A DNA stretch of 64,000 nt from Ignavibacteria bacterium (GCA_016844745.1 JAERMQ010000003.1:1-64000), one strand, 5' to 3'. Positions 33,583-43,257 are shown, counted from the stretch's first letter. Translations and numbers: made by a program. The notes: generated by a model from the sequence alone, not told the origin.

Positions 33583-35277
33583 ATGTTATTGCAAATCACA
33601 AAAATATTGAAACTCATGATTCTGTTAGGATTTGTAGTCATTATTTTTGTTAATGTTGCTCAATCTGCTAATCTGAATAAATTAACAATAGCTCCACTAA
33701 ACCGGTTAACACTTTACTTTTCGGAATTACCCGCCCAATTCGAAAGCGGATTGACTTCGGATAAAAAACAATTAAAAATTAAAATTAAGAATGTAACGAC
33801 CCCTGACTCTTTGAAGAGGAAATCCGGGCAAGGCATTATTGAAAACGTATATATCCAGGAATCAGGCAAGGATTTGGAAATATATCTTTCCCTGAAGGAA
33901 AAAAAAGGTTATAGCGCTATTAAATTACCTTACTCAAAAGCGATTATGGTCGAAGTTTTCGGCTGGGAGAAGCTATCGGCTGCAGAAGACAGCTATCGCA
34001 GCGCATTGCTTGCATGCGAAAGCGGTATTATTTCAACTGCAAAAGAGCTTTTGGAGAAATCTATTAATCTTGGCAGCGGAGAAGCTGCCGGAATACTCGG
34101 TTTGATTAATCTTGAAGAAGGTAAAATAGTAACAGCCGCACAGAATCTAACTTTAGCTGTTAAAGCAAATGTTAATATCCCGGATGTTTATGCCGGTCTC
34201 TCGCAAATTTGCAGCCGTAAAGGAATTACTGAAAAAGAGATAGTTTATGCTAACAGATTTAAAGAAAAAACAGGGCTTACGTCTTTTGAAAATATAATTA
34301 TTCCTAAGCATGATGAAGATACTTTAACTGGTTTAACATTAACGAAAATTTTAGAAAGCAATGCTTCAACCGATTCGCTTCAAAGAGTGCAGGACTCACT
34401 TCGCAGGGTTGCTCACAGGGACTCATTGAATAAACTCAGAAGCAAATTAATCGGCAACAAAGACTCCTTATCGCTCGTTGGCAAAGACCAGGATAAGAGC
34501 AGTATTTGGAAAGAACTAATCGGTTCATTGTTGCCTGATTGGTTCTCTAAAATATTTGTTTATTTATTGGTTATTGTATTCATTATCGGAGTGATGCTTC
34601 TTTATTCTTATATCAAATGGCGTAAAAGGCAATTGCTGAATTTGAAAAAGAAGAAGCAGGAAAATAGTAAAGAGAATTTCAAAGAAAATCTGCAAACTGC
34701 CCAGCAAAGTGTTACTGCCGCAGGAGCAAGTCATGCAGCTAAAATGTACAAGCAAAATGCGCAATTGGCTTCACCCCAGAAAAAGAAAGTTGAAAAACCG
34801 GTTGTTAATCAAAAATCATCAGAGATTCCTCCTCCCTTGCAAATTGAACCGGGGGTAGAGGAAACAAAAGAAGAGCTTCAGATTCAAGATGCAATCATTC
34901 ATAATGCTCCAATAGAAGATGAAAATAGTTATAAGACATCGGTAAAAGAAACTGATTTCTATGATAAGATGAAGGAAAATACAGAGAAGGTTACTTTTGA
35001 ATCACCTTTCGAAAATTTACGGGAAAAAAAGCGTCCAATTTCTCCGAAACTTGAGTTGGCGTTGCATCTTCAAGAGGAACAAAAAAAAATAAAAAAGAAA
35101 GATTACGAGGATGAGCGTCAGGAATTCTCCGATGAAGATGCACAGAAATTAAGGGAAGTAGCAAAAAAACTTGGTATCGAATTGGAAAAGTCATCGAGAG
35201 GTCAAATGAATAAAATTTCAGGTGACGATGAAATTATCCAAAAACTTTCAAGTAATTTGCATTTTAATAATGAGTAA
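33583..35277 (+). CDS. Membrane protein with AMIN-like, TPR-like and cytoplasmic coiled regions
   Basis: A 564-residue product: a signal-type membrane segment (residues 9-28), a beta-rich AMIN-like domain (about 30-130, LNKLTIAPLNRLTLYFSELP), TPR-like helices (about 135-240), a central transmembrane helix (FVYLLVIVFIIGVMLLYSYI near 325) and a basic then acidic cytoplasmic part (350-564). The order recalls polar hub proteins of the FimV/TspA type, but I see no LysM domain, so this is only an analogy. It begins 5 bp after the kinase-like gene and closes the flhF operon. Confidence 0.65.
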   Translation: MLLQITKILKLMILLGFVVIIFVNVAQSANLNKLTIAPLNRLTLYFSELPAQFESGLTSDKKQLKIKIKNVTTPDSLKRKSGQGIIENVYIQESGKDLEIYLSLKEKKGYSAIKLPYSKAIMVEVFGWEKLSAAEDSYRSALLACESGIISTAKELLEKSINLGSGEAAGILGLINLEEGKIVTAAQNLTLAVKANVNIPDVYAGLSQICSRKGITEKEIVYANRFKEKTGLTSFENIIIPKHDEDTLTGLTLTKILESNASTDSLQRVQDSLRRVAHRDSLNKLRSKLIGNKDSLSLVGKDQDKSSIWKELIGSLLPDWFSKIFVYLLVIVFIIGVMLLYSYIKWRKRQLLNLKKKKQENSKENFKENLQTAQQSVTAAGASHAAKMYKQNAQLASPQKKKVEKPVVNQKSSEIPPPLQIEPGVEETKEELQIQDAIIHNAPIEDENSYKTSVKETDFYDKMKENTEKVTFESPFENLREKKRPISPKLELALHLQEEQKKIKKKDYEDERQEFSDEDAQKLREVAKKLGIELEKSSRGQMNKISGDDEIIQKLSSNLHFNNE

Positions 35278-35377
35278 TTATGACAATTAGTAAAATTAAT
35301 AATTAGATAATTGGAAAATTGAATTTCAAAATATTGGCATATAAAGTAATTAAGGTGAATCATATTAATAATATTTG

Positions 35378-35884
35378 ATGGTAAAAAAAGTAAAAATATC
35401 ACGTTACATTTTATTCCCGTATATAATTATTTTGTTATGCTTGGGATTTATTAATTTATTAGCCGAAAATAGATTTGATGTTATTAATTTAATGAAACCA
35501 ATCGGTTCATCAAAACCACCTTTAAAACAAAATCACGGCAAGGTATATTTTTCCGATGGCACAATTCTTGATAATAAAAGATATAGTGTGGCAGATACTT
35601 CGAGGAATTCTGCCGATTCATTGAAACGGGAAAATAAAATCGTAAGTGTCGTTGATAATGGTGAGTTTTTTAATGTACGGATTGAACTTGCCAATTACGA
35701 GAATGATATAAAGATTAATATATTCAATATGTTAGGAAAAAATGTGATGGAGGTATTCAAGGGAATTCCAACAAAGGAAATTGATTATACTTTCAGCATA
35801 TCCAATTTACCTAATGGAATTTATTTCTTGAAACTTCAAGGGCGTAATTTTACAAGAACAAGGAAATTCATTGTCTCGAGGTAA
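35378..35884 (+). CDS. Small T9SS-sorted exported protein
   Basis: The 168-residue protein has a signal peptide (YILFPYIIILLCLGFINLLA) and a C-terminal type A sorting domain (INIFNMLGKNVMEVFKG, then ISNLPNGIYFLKLQG and a basic final strand RTRKFIVSR), which directs type IX secretion and removal of the domain at the cell surface. The region between is short and of unknown function. I start it at the ATG (35378) rather than the TTG just before. It is 7 bp before the PorV-like gene, with which it probably forms an operon. Confidence 0.8.
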   Translation: MVKKVKISRYILFPYIIILLCLGFINLLAENRFDVINLMKPIGSSKPPLKQNHGKVYFSDGTILDNKRYSVADTSRNSADSLKRENKIVSVVDNGEFFNVRIELANYENDIKINIFNMLGKNVMEVFKGIPTKEIDYTFSISNLPNGIYFLKLQGRNFTRTRKFIVSR

Positions 35885-35891
35885 CAGTACG

Positions 35892-36959
35892 ATGAAAGAT
35901 TTAATATTAAAAAATAATCGGAATAAGGTAAATATTTTAACCGGATTTGTATTACTGATATTCATCATTTTATTACAATTACTGCCTTGTAGCTTGTTAT
36001 CCCAGGTTTCCGGCGGTGGGTATTCCGAAGCTTTTATGCATCGTAATGTTGGGGGAAGACCAATTGCAATGGCTGGCGCTTATACTGCAATTTCCAACGA
36101 ACCCAACGGTATTTTCTATAATCCTGCTGCACTTGGATTTTTCAGCGATGTGCCTCAGGTATCTACGATGTATTCCTTGCTGGACTACGGCAGATACCAT
36201 AATTCCATAGCCTGGGCTCAATCTGTAACCGGAAATATCGGACTCGGTTTCGGTATAAACAGCTTTTATGGTGGAGCCTTTACAGCACGTGACCAGACTG
36301 GTTTGAAGCGTGGCGACTATTCGAGTATCTCTAATTCGTTAGTTGGGGCATTGTCGTACAGTATTGATTTTGCAAGTATTGGATTTGGATTTAAATATAT
36401 ATCCGAAAATTTACTCGGTTCACAAACTTACGCACATGGCTATGGATTAGATGCAGGAATGAAATTCAATGTTCTGGATTTATTCTCATTCGGAGTTGCT
36501 ATTCAGAATCTATCTTCAAGAATTTTCTGGAATACTACCGGGGACGTTGGAGAGGATTTGCCATATACTATTCGAACCGGAGTTGCAGCGGAATATAATT
36601 TAAATGTTGGCGTTACCCGTTCAAATGAATACGGAGAATTGGAATACATACCACCAACAAGATATATACTTGTATCATTGGATGCTGTTATGACTCAAAG
36701 GGAACGCGCTCCCAGGCTAATGATTGGTGCAGAGGCTGCTCTGCATGAGGTTATAATCTTCCGCGCAGGTATGGGTTTATATGGTGAAGATAACAATACA
36801 CCACAAATTCTACCAATGAATCTATGGGGTGCCGGTGTATCAATAAGACCTAAAATAAGTGGTGCACCTTTTAAATTGCATATTGATTATTCTATTTCGG
36901 AGGATAACCTTTCGAAATTGAAGATAGCTCATCATTTTGCATTGATGTTCGAATTTTAA
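35892..36959 (+). CDS. PorV/PorQ-like outer-membrane protein
   Basis: About 355 residues from the chosen ATG. It has a long signal segment ending in SLLSQVSG and a beta-barrel with GGRPIAMAGAYTAISNEPNG followed by IFYNPAALGFFSD, the PorV/UPF0164 signature, and ends in an aromatic residue (ALMFEF). PorV-type proteins shuttle T9SS cargo at the outer membrane. The longer start at 35871 (TTG) overlaps the previous gene and is less likely. The neighbouring T9SS-sorted gene supports the secretion role. Confidence 0.85.
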   Translation: MKDLILKNNRNKVNILTGFVLLIFIILLQLLPCSLLSQVSGGGYSEAFMHRNVGGRPIAMAGAYTAISNEPNGIFYNPAALGFFSDVPQVSTMYSLLDYGRYHNSIAWAQSVTGNIGLGFGINSFYGGAFTARDQTGLKRGDYSSISNSLVGALSYSIDFASIGFGFKYISENLLGSQTYAHGYGLDAGMKFNVLDLFSFGVAIQNLSSRIFWNTTGDVGEDLPYTIRTGVAAEYNLNVGVTRSNEYGELEYIPPTRYILVSLDAVMTQRERAPRLMIGAEAALHEVIIFRAGMGLYGEDNNTPQILPMNLWGAGVSIRPKISGAPFKLHIDYSISEDNLSKLKIAHHFALMFEF

Positions 36960-36966
36960 TATCTAA

Positions 36967-37110
36967 TGGGATAAGAAAAATATTCTTCAATCCCCCTTTG
37001 AAAAAGGGGGGTAGGGGGGATTTCTCTTGAATTTGTCATTGCATATTTTTTCTTAATTCCATTATTTTCGAGTTCAGAATGACTTCCTTCTTGATTTATT
37101 AGACAACCTT
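36967..37110 (+). repeat. Half of the REP-like C/G-rich element with its conserved tail
   Basis: Only the right arm (ATCCCCCTTTGAAAAAGGGG, then GGTAGGGGGGATTTCTC) and the tail TTGAATTTGTCATTGCATAT, then ATTATTTTCGAGTTCAGAATG are present. The left arm is missing. It lies between the convergent PorV-like and PEP-synthase-like genes. Confidence 0.75.
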
Positions 37111-37130
37111 CATAACCAAACTCACCTGAA

Positions 37131-40127
37131 TTAATCTTTCAAAATCAATCCCTCACCATTACTTCCATTCACAAGAACAGTAATTGGTTGTTCCAATTTT
37201 ATTAATTTCAAATATTCGGTGGATTCTTCAACAGGTTGGCTTTCGAGCCACTGCCAATCAAATGATTCTAATTGAGTTTTGGACTTAACAGTTAAATATG
37301 CAATTTCAAATGAAGTCAAATTATGGAAGAAGTGTGAACCTTGCGATGGGTCAACGATAACGTGAGTAATAGGAATTTCTACTATAACTTTCGCAGCAGA
37401 GATATTCGAAAAATCGACCGGTATCCCAAGCCAAGGGTCGCGGGACCCCCATCTACCCTGCCCTATGAGAAGGTAATTCCGGTTTTCTTTTATAAGCTTT
37501 TTATTAAAAATATTGATTTGCTCAGCCATTTGGCGGGTTTTCGAGGAATCGAATTTTTCAGGAGAAACCAAAAGTACGGTATCAATTTTATATGTTCCGT
37601 TGCCGAGCGCCATATCGGTCCTGAATAATATTCTATTTTCCTCGATTGATGAAAAGTTTAAATTAATGATACTTTCAGGCGATACCATTGGTCGAACCTG
37701 GAGAAATCTGAAATTCAAAGGAGTAGCCGAATCCTTGCCAAGTGTAGCTGCAAACTCAATTTCAACAGGACAATTCAACGCTGATTCCGATAATAATAAA
37801 ATCGTCTGAATAATTTTATTTAACTGTACAACCTCGGATTTCAATATAGGTGCAAAATCCAGAATTCTGGGTCCTTGCCTGGATATTCCCTCATACAAAG
37901 CATCATTTTCATGGGAGTAGGTCGAAGCCAAATATCTCATTGTTCCATGAATTTCAGCATTGGATAGATTTAAATTAGTAAGGTAAATATCTTCATCGGA
38001 TGAATTTCGGATAACATCCATATCCAAATCAACAGCCCAGAATTTATTCTGAGAATTATGTAAATAATCGTTTGTTGTGCCGAACTGAGGATAAATGCCG
38101 GGATAGGAAGGTGAGTATTGCATACAGAGTGAGCCGTCCACAATTGTTTTCCCGAGACCAAGCGCCAGAAAAACAACTCCATCGTCTTGTTTTGCCTTTC
38201 CATACGGATAGTAATTATATGAGCGTCCTACCCCTGAAATATGAGGGTAGAAGTAATGTTCATACTTTTCACCGACTATTTCCTGTAGAATTACTGCCAT
38301 TTTCTCTTTTTCGATTCTATTGCCCGTAGCTTCGATATAACTTTTTGCGCTCTTGGTGAAAGTCGAAGCATAAACAAGTTTTACGGCATGAACTAAATTG
38401 TAAAACCTGACATTAAAATCGGGATTGTTATTCGGTATCATAACAGTTGCATAAATACCGGCAAAAGGCTGATATACAGCATCCTCCAAAAGACTCGATG
38501 AACGAACAGCGATTGGACCATGCATATTTTTTAATATTTCCTTCAAATCTTCCAGCAGTTCTTCATCTAATTCACAATCAAAAAATTTTTTATAAATCCT
38601 CTCATCGGAAATATTTTGAAAGACGGTATGATAGAGGTCATTAGTTTCCATGAACTGCTTGAAAACATCAGTAGCTATGACAATGGTTTTAGGTATTGCA
38701 ATATCAACATCTCCGAATTTGAGAATAGATTGGTAAGTCTTTAAAATCTTATCAATAAAAGCCAAACCTCTTGCTTTTCCTCCCAAAGAGCCACTCCCAA
38801 TAACCTGGAAATTATTATCCGGGTCATAATTATGTCTGGAAAAAGCATTTATCGTACCTTTTCTATCATCTGAAATTTGTTTAGAAATTGCATCGACCAG
38901 GAAATTCCTGAGTCCATCCACGCCTTCGAAATGCCTCAAATGGACAGGTCTTATATTATATGCCAATCCTATTTGATTACGGGCTAACAACCATCTGGAG
39001 AAATGATTATTCTTTGAATGATAAACTAAACTTTCATCAGGAATTTTTATTAGGGAATTTCTGAATTCAATGAGATTGGAGGCTACTCCAACTTCACTTC
39101 CATCGTGCATTTTAAAAACAAAATCGCCGAATCCGAAATTCCTATTCATAAAATCACTTAGCTCAGTCAATAGTAATTTATTATCTTTACTGATGTAGGC
39201 TACATTAAGTTTCAAAGCTACCGATTTTTTTTCCTGATGGGATGTTTGCAAAAGAATCGGCATTTGCATGTTTTCATTTCTGATTGCCTTAATTAATTCC
39301 AGCCCGGCATCTTCGCATTTATTTCCGTTTTTTGAGAATTCCAAATCCGTAATGATTCCCATGACTGATTCGCGGTAGGTCTCGTAATAATTCAATGCTT
39401 CTTCATAAGTTGTTGCCAAAAAGATTTTTGGTCTTGCATGTTGACGTAATAATTTTTCGGAGGAACTCTGACTTTCATCAATTAATTTCTGTCTTTGCTT
39501 CATAAGCTCCGTATAAATCAAAGGCAGGAAGGAAGAATAATAATCCGGTGAGTCTTCAACTAAAATAATCGAAGGGATACCAAACCGAAGACAATCAATT
39601 TCAGCATTTTTAATATCTTCGAAAAGTTTTACTATTGCAAGGAAAATTCTTCTATCTCCGCTCCAGATGAAAATTTTATCTAATTGTATGAGTTTGCCGC
39701 TTGCGATATTTCTTTGCAGTTCGCCCGATTGAGATGCAATCAGTACGTGAGGAATATCCGGATATTGCTTTTTAGTGGAACTAATGAATTCATCCAAATT
39801 CATATCTCCCAGACGGAGAGTTGAAATGATTAAATCGAAATTCTCTTCATTAAGTAGTTTTAATGCGGCTTTCCCGGTACTTGCCCTTATGATTTTCGGG
39901 GCATAATATAAATTTAATTCAAGGTATTCATCGAAAATAGCAACCTGCAACTGACCATCCTCGACGATAGTATAGTAATCATAGAAGCTGCATACCATCA
40001 GGATTTTCTCGATTTTATATTTCATCAAATCCTTGAATTCTAATAATTCATGGCTTGCATGAACCTTAGGCAGTCCCTTCTTCTCCAAAGCGAGGGATAT
40101 GTCGTCATATTCAAATATTTTGCCCAT
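37131..40127 (-). CDS. Two-receiver / PEP-synthase-like ATP-grasp fusion protein
   Basis: The 998-residue product begins with two response-regulator-like domains (about residues 55-165 and 185-325; acidic positions such as LVEDSPD and IITDLEF are visible). It then carries a PEP-synthase/pyruvate-phosphate-dikinase N-terminal ATP-grasp (about 440-770, with GSLGGKARGLAFIDK, GPIAVRSSSLLEDAVYQPFA and a final VEIEFAATLGKDS). The C-terminal 220 residues are unlike the PEP-using swivelling domain (no TxHG-type histidine seen). A nucleotide-binding signalling enzyme is the most likely reading; the substrate is unknown. Confidence 0.8.
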   Translation of the reverse strand: MGKIFEYDDISLALEKKGLPKVHASHELLEFKDLMKYKIEKILMVCSFYDYYTIVEDGQLQVAIFDEYLELNLYYAPKIIRASTGKAALKLLNEENFDLIISTLRLGDMNLDEFISSTKKQYPDIPHVLIASQSGELQRNIASGKLIQLDKIFIWSGDRRIFLAIVKLFEDIKNAEIDCLRFGIPSIILVEDSPDYYSSFLPLIYTELMKQRQKLIDESQSSSEKLLRQHARPKIFLATTYEEALNYYETYRESVMGIITDLEFSKNGNKCEDAGLELIKAIRNENMQMPILLQTSHQEKKSVALKLNVAYISKDNKLLLTELSDFMNRNFGFGDFVFKMHDGSEVGVASNLIEFRNSLIKIPDESLVYHSKNNHFSRWLLARNQIGLAYNIRPVHLRHFEGVDGLRNFLVDAISKQISDDRKGTINAFSRHNYDPDNNFQVIGSGSLGGKARGLAFIDKILKTYQSILKFGDVDIAIPKTIVIATDVFKQFMETNDLYHTVFQNISDERIYKKFFDCELDEELLEDLKEILKNMHGPIAVRSSSLLEDAVYQPFAGIYATVMIPNNNPDFNVRFYNLVHAVKLVYASTFTKSAKSYIEATGNRIEKEKMAVILQEIVGEKYEHYFYPHISGVGRSYNYYPYGKAKQDDGVVFLALGLGKTIVDGSLCMQYSPSYPGIYPQFGTTNDYLHNSQNKFWAVDLDMDVIRNSSDEDIYLTNLNLSNAEIHGTMRYLASTYSHENDALYEGISRQGPRILDFAPILKSEVVQLNKIIQTILLLSESALNCPVEIEFAATLGKDSATPLNFRFLQVRPMVSPESIINLNFSSIEENRILFRTDMALGNGTYKIDTVLLVSPEKFDSSKTRQMAEQINIFNKKLIKENRNYLLIGQGRWGSRDPWLGIPVDFSNISAAKVIVEIPITHVIVDPSQGSHFFHNLTSFEIAYLTVKSKTQLESFDWQWLESQPVEESTEYLKLIKLEQPITVLVNGSNGEGLILKD

Positions 40128-40305
40128 AAGTGGTTTTAATTTGAAAAAAACACAAATTTAAGGAATATTAAAATGATATATCAAAAGAACTTAATCCAAT
40201 ATATAAATGAATAAAATAATTAATAAGAATTTTGGGATTGGATTATTAACAAAAAAAATGAGGGTGCACCTCATTTTAATAATAAAATCTATTTATTTCA
40301 AAATA

Positions 40306-41196
40306 TCAGGCGCTTGCCAGATTGCCTTTCAATGCAATCAGGTATTGAGCCGATTCTTTCAGGTGCTGCGATATATTTTCAGTAATTGCGTTTGGTCCTT
40401 GTGTTTTCAGGTTTTCCGATGATTCGCATAATACCTTCCACTGTTCTGCTTCGGTTATCGAATTGAGACGTAATCCGTTATAGAAGTCAGCCCCATGCTG
40501 GGCACAGACGACGCTTGCCAATCCGACAGATGCAGGCAGGTCCTTGTTTCCTGAAATTTTCGAAGGTGTCTGATAATAAGCCATTACGGATTTCATTTCA
40601 TCACCAAGCCGCCATTTCGTTGCCATTTCTACGCCAACATTCAAATGGCTTAGTCCGAAGACTTTTTTCTCTGCCATTGAGTCAATCATTCCTTCTTTTA
40701 AAATAAGCTGAATTACCTTTTTATACTGTTCAACGTTGTACTGCAGCATTGCAACTTTGCCGATTTGATGAAGCAATCCACCCATAACTTCGATTTCGCG
40801 ATGCGAATCTTCACGGATTTTAGAGCCGACTACTTTTGCAACAATTCCGGCGCTCGATGAATGCCACCAGAATTTATTCATCAAACGTTCGACGCCTTTG
40901 TGCTTGGCAAACCAGAATCTTGAAAAAATGGATACGCTCAGGACAATGTTGGTTAATCTCGAAAATCCCATCAACATTATTGCCTGATGAATGGAAGTTA
41001 TACGGGTTGGAGTAGCAAAAACAGGGGAATTTACAACTCTTAGTACCTTGAATGCCAGAACAGGATCCCGCTCGATTATCCTTGCTATTCGCCGTACGTC
41101 AACGTCATCATCCTGAAGCAAATCCATTACCCTCTTTGTAACAGATGGTAATGTTGCCAATTCTTTGTAATTAATAATATTATCTAGTAGTGACAT
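40306..41196 (-). CDS. HDOD domain signalling protein with degenerate HD site
   Basis: The 296-residue protein has an HDOD domain: ATLPSVTKRVMDLLQDDDVD, RIIERDPVLAFKVLRVVNSP, then HQAIMLMGFSRLTNIVLS. The HD position reads GLLHQIGKVAM, so the metal ligands of a true HD phosphohydrolase are lost, as in most HDOD proteins. It probably works as a scaffold in signalling. It shares family and size with the HDOD gene in the flhF operon but is 9 kb away and on the other strand. The 178 bp before the 998-residue gene hold nothing I recognise. Confidence 0.9.
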   Translation of the reverse strand: MSLLDNIINYKELATLPSVTKRVMDLLQDDDVDVRRIARIIERDPVLAFKVLRVVNSPVFATPTRITSIHQAIMLMGFSRLTNIVLSVSIFSRFWFAKHKGVERLMNKFWWHSSSAGIVAKVVGSKIREDSHREIEVMGGLLHQIGKVAMLQYNVEQYKKVIQLILKEGMIDSMAEKKVFGLSHLNVGVEMATKWRLGDEMKSVMAYYQTPSKISGNKDLPASVGLASVVCAQHGADFYNGLRLNSITEAEQWKVLCESSENLKTQGPNAITENISQHLKESAQYLIALKGNLASA

Positions 41197-41395
41197 TTTT
41201 ATTTATTATTATTTATAATTTATATTCAAAAAATAAATTAAGTTTAGTAACTTTCTAATATTACTTAAAGTAATAAACAGATATTCCAATTATTAAAAAA
41301 AATTCATCCATGAATAAATAAAATATTTTAATTTAAGCGTTCAAATATAATCATTTTTTTCTAAAAAAAAAACATAATAATCGGACTACTAAGTT

Positions 41396-41425
41396 TTTGA
41401 TTGAACGAATTCTTGGTTAATTTCG
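41396..41425 (+). promoter_or_regulatory. Weak Bacteroidota-type promoter before the AcnX genes
   Basis: TTTG at 41396-41399 and TAATTTCG at 41418-41425 (one mismatch to TAnnTTTG) are separated by 18 bp and lie 27 bp before the ATG. The rest of 41197-41452 is AT-rich without a gene. Confidence 0.3.
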
Positions 41426-41452
41426 CTTAATGGATGAATCGGGGATTTTAAT

Positions 41453-42712
41453 ATGATTCTAAACGAAAAAGAGCAAGCCATGCTCGATGGTAAATATGGT
41501 GAGGTTGTTGCAGAAGCGCTTGATTATTTGGTACAATTCGGCGAGGCATTCGGAGCCGAAAAACTTGTTGACATTAGCTACTGCCATTATCCCGCTGAAA
41601 TGGCTATCTACGATGGTAATGTTGAAGATGCAGTTAAATACTCTTCAAGAGGTGGGAAAGTTGTTGTTCCTACAACCTGCTCCACTCTTTGCTCCGACCT
41701 TGAAAAGCCTGAAATAACAGGTATTCCTGTTCAATTGGCTCATTTGCAGGCAGAAGTTGAAACTGCTCATCGTAATATGGGAATTATAGAAACCTATACT
41801 TGCACACCGCAGTTTCTGGGATTCATTCCGCCGTTCGGTTCGTACAATGCACTTGTTGAAAGCAGCGCAATTATTTATTATAATTCCGTCCTTGGCGCAA
41901 GAACCAATAGGGGAGGGCTTTTCACGCGATTTGCTGCAATTACCGGCAAAACTCCATTAATGGGTTATTTACTTGATGAAAATCGCAAAGGAACTCATTA
42001 TTTTAAAGTTAATATTTCTCAACAACGCATGGATTCCTACGATGCTTATTCGTCTTTGGGAATGCATATCGGAGCAATTGTTGGAAGCGAGGTTCCGGTT
42101 ATTGATGGAATTAAGCCGGCAAAACAGGAATACCTCCTGGCTTTGGGAGCGGCTCTTGCAACATCCGGTTCTGTTACACTTTTCCATATTCCCGGAGTGA
42201 CACCCGAAGCGAGAACGGTCGAAGAAGCCTTTCAGGGCAGTCAGCCGAAGCAAAGTTACGAACTTACAGAGTCGGATTTGGATGCAGTTTATGCAAAACA
42301 AACCAATATACCTGTTGGAACAACCATTGACTTTGTAACATTGGGATGTCCTCATTATAATCTGGAACAAATCCGCTGGGTTGCTAACAAACTCGAAGGT
42401 AGAAAAATTGCCGAAGGCGTGCGTTTTTGGGTTTGCACAAATAGAATGACCCGCAGGCAAGCAGAATATTCCGGTTACGTAGCAACAATTGAGGAAGCCG
42501 GCGCGAAAGTAATCGCTGATACATGTCCGGTAGAAAGTCACATGAGAATCTCAACATGCAGGGAATTCGGATTGAAAATACCTAATGTAGAAGCTATGGT
42601 TTGTGAATCAGGTAAAATGATTCGCTATGTTGGCGATTTAATCGGCTGCAAAACAGGTCTGCGCAATAAAGAACAATGTATTGAAATAGCAATTTCCGGG
42701 AGGTTCGAATAA
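41453..42712 (+). CDS. Aconitase X catalytic (large) subunit
   Basis: The 419-residue product is a DUF521/AcnX large subunit, an iron-sulfur dehydratase fold. Diagnostic stretches include ISYCHYPAEMAIYDGN, VPTTCSTLC and TLGCPHYNLEQI, with further cysteines near the C-terminus (ADTCPVESHMRISTC) that could hold the cluster. Archaeal homologues dehydrate mevalonate 5-phosphate and bacterial ones cis-3-hydroxyproline; the true substrate here cannot be decided. It overlaps the small-subunit gene by 1 bp, so the two form one enzyme. Confidence 0.88.
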   Translation: MILNEKEQAMLDGKYGEVVAEALDYLVQFGEAFGAEKLVDISYCHYPAEMAIYDGNVEDAVKYSSRGGKVVVPTTCSTLCSDLEKPEITGIPVQLAHLQAEVETAHRNMGIIETYTCTPQFLGFIPPFGSYNALVESSAIIYYNSVLGARTNRGGLFTRFAAITGKTPLMGYLLDENRKGTHYFKVNISQQRMDSYDAYSSLGMHIGAIVGSEVPVIDGIKPAKQEYLLALGAALATSGSVTLFHIPGVTPEARTVEEAFQGSQPKQSYELTESDLDAVYAKQTNIPVGTTIDFVTLGCPHYNLEQIRWVANKLEGRKIAEGVRFWVCTNRMTRRQAEYSGYVATIEEAGAKVIADTCPVESHMRISTCREFGLKIPNVEAMVCESGKMIRYVGDLIGCKTGLRNKEQCIEIAISGRFE

Positions 42713-43119
42713 TGGGAAAGACATATAACGTAAGGAAAATTGTCCGTGGGATTGCCGAAGGCGAGGCTATTGTTTATTCCGGAAGCTTTTCATTTTTGGG
42801 TGATGTCGATTTGGGTGATGGAACCATCATAGCAGAGGGTAATCCCAATAAAGGCATACAATTAAAAGATAAAATATTGATTTACAACGAAACCAAAGGA
42901 TCATCCGGCGGAATGGTTGTGTTAATCACGCTTTTCAAAAAAGGTTTGGCGCCTGCTGCAATCGTAACACAAAAGCCTGTCGATTACAATCTTGCCGAGG
43001 GTGCAATATTATCAAAAGTCCCATTTGTATGCGAACCCGATGGGGATATCCTCTCCGAAATTCAGACCGGCAACCGCGTTCGGGTTGATGCTGATAAAGG
43101 TATATTGGAATTGCTTTAA
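42712..43119 (+). CDS. Aconitase X small (swivel) subunit
   Basis: The 135-residue protein is the DUF126/AcnX small subunit. It carries the active-site loop ETKGSSGG (the conserved serine region of AcnX) and a beta-barrel that corresponds to the swivelling domain 4 of aconitase. It starts on the last base of the large subunit stop (TAATG), a translational coupling. Having separate subunits is like archaeal phosphomevalonate dehydratase, whereas many bacterial AcnX genes are fused. Confidence 0.88.
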   Translation: MGKTYNVRKIVRGIAEGEAIVYSGSFSFLGDVDLGDGTIIAEGNPNKGIQLKDKILIYNETKGSSGGMVVLITLFKKGLAPAAIVTQKPVDYNLAEGAILSKVPFVCEPDGDILSEIQTGNRVRVDADKGILELL

Positions 43120-43137
43120 TAAAAGAAATTAAAATAA

Positions 43138-43250
43138 GAATGTCATTCCTATGAAAGAGGCTGTGCGAAAAGTAAATAAGAATGTCATTCTGAACGAAGT
43201 GAAGAATCCAGTCCCAATGTGGTTCACGGATTATTCACTTTACTAAATGG
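43138..43250 (+). repeat. MITE-like GTCATTCTGAACGAAGTGAA element, degenerate
   Basis: Shows GAGGCTGTGCGAAAAGTAAA, then GAATGTCATTCTGAACGAAG and a diverged inverted partner (GGATTATTCACTTTACTAAA). Same family as 22441, with a decayed right end. Confidence 0.6.
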
Positions 43251-43257
43251 GAAATAA

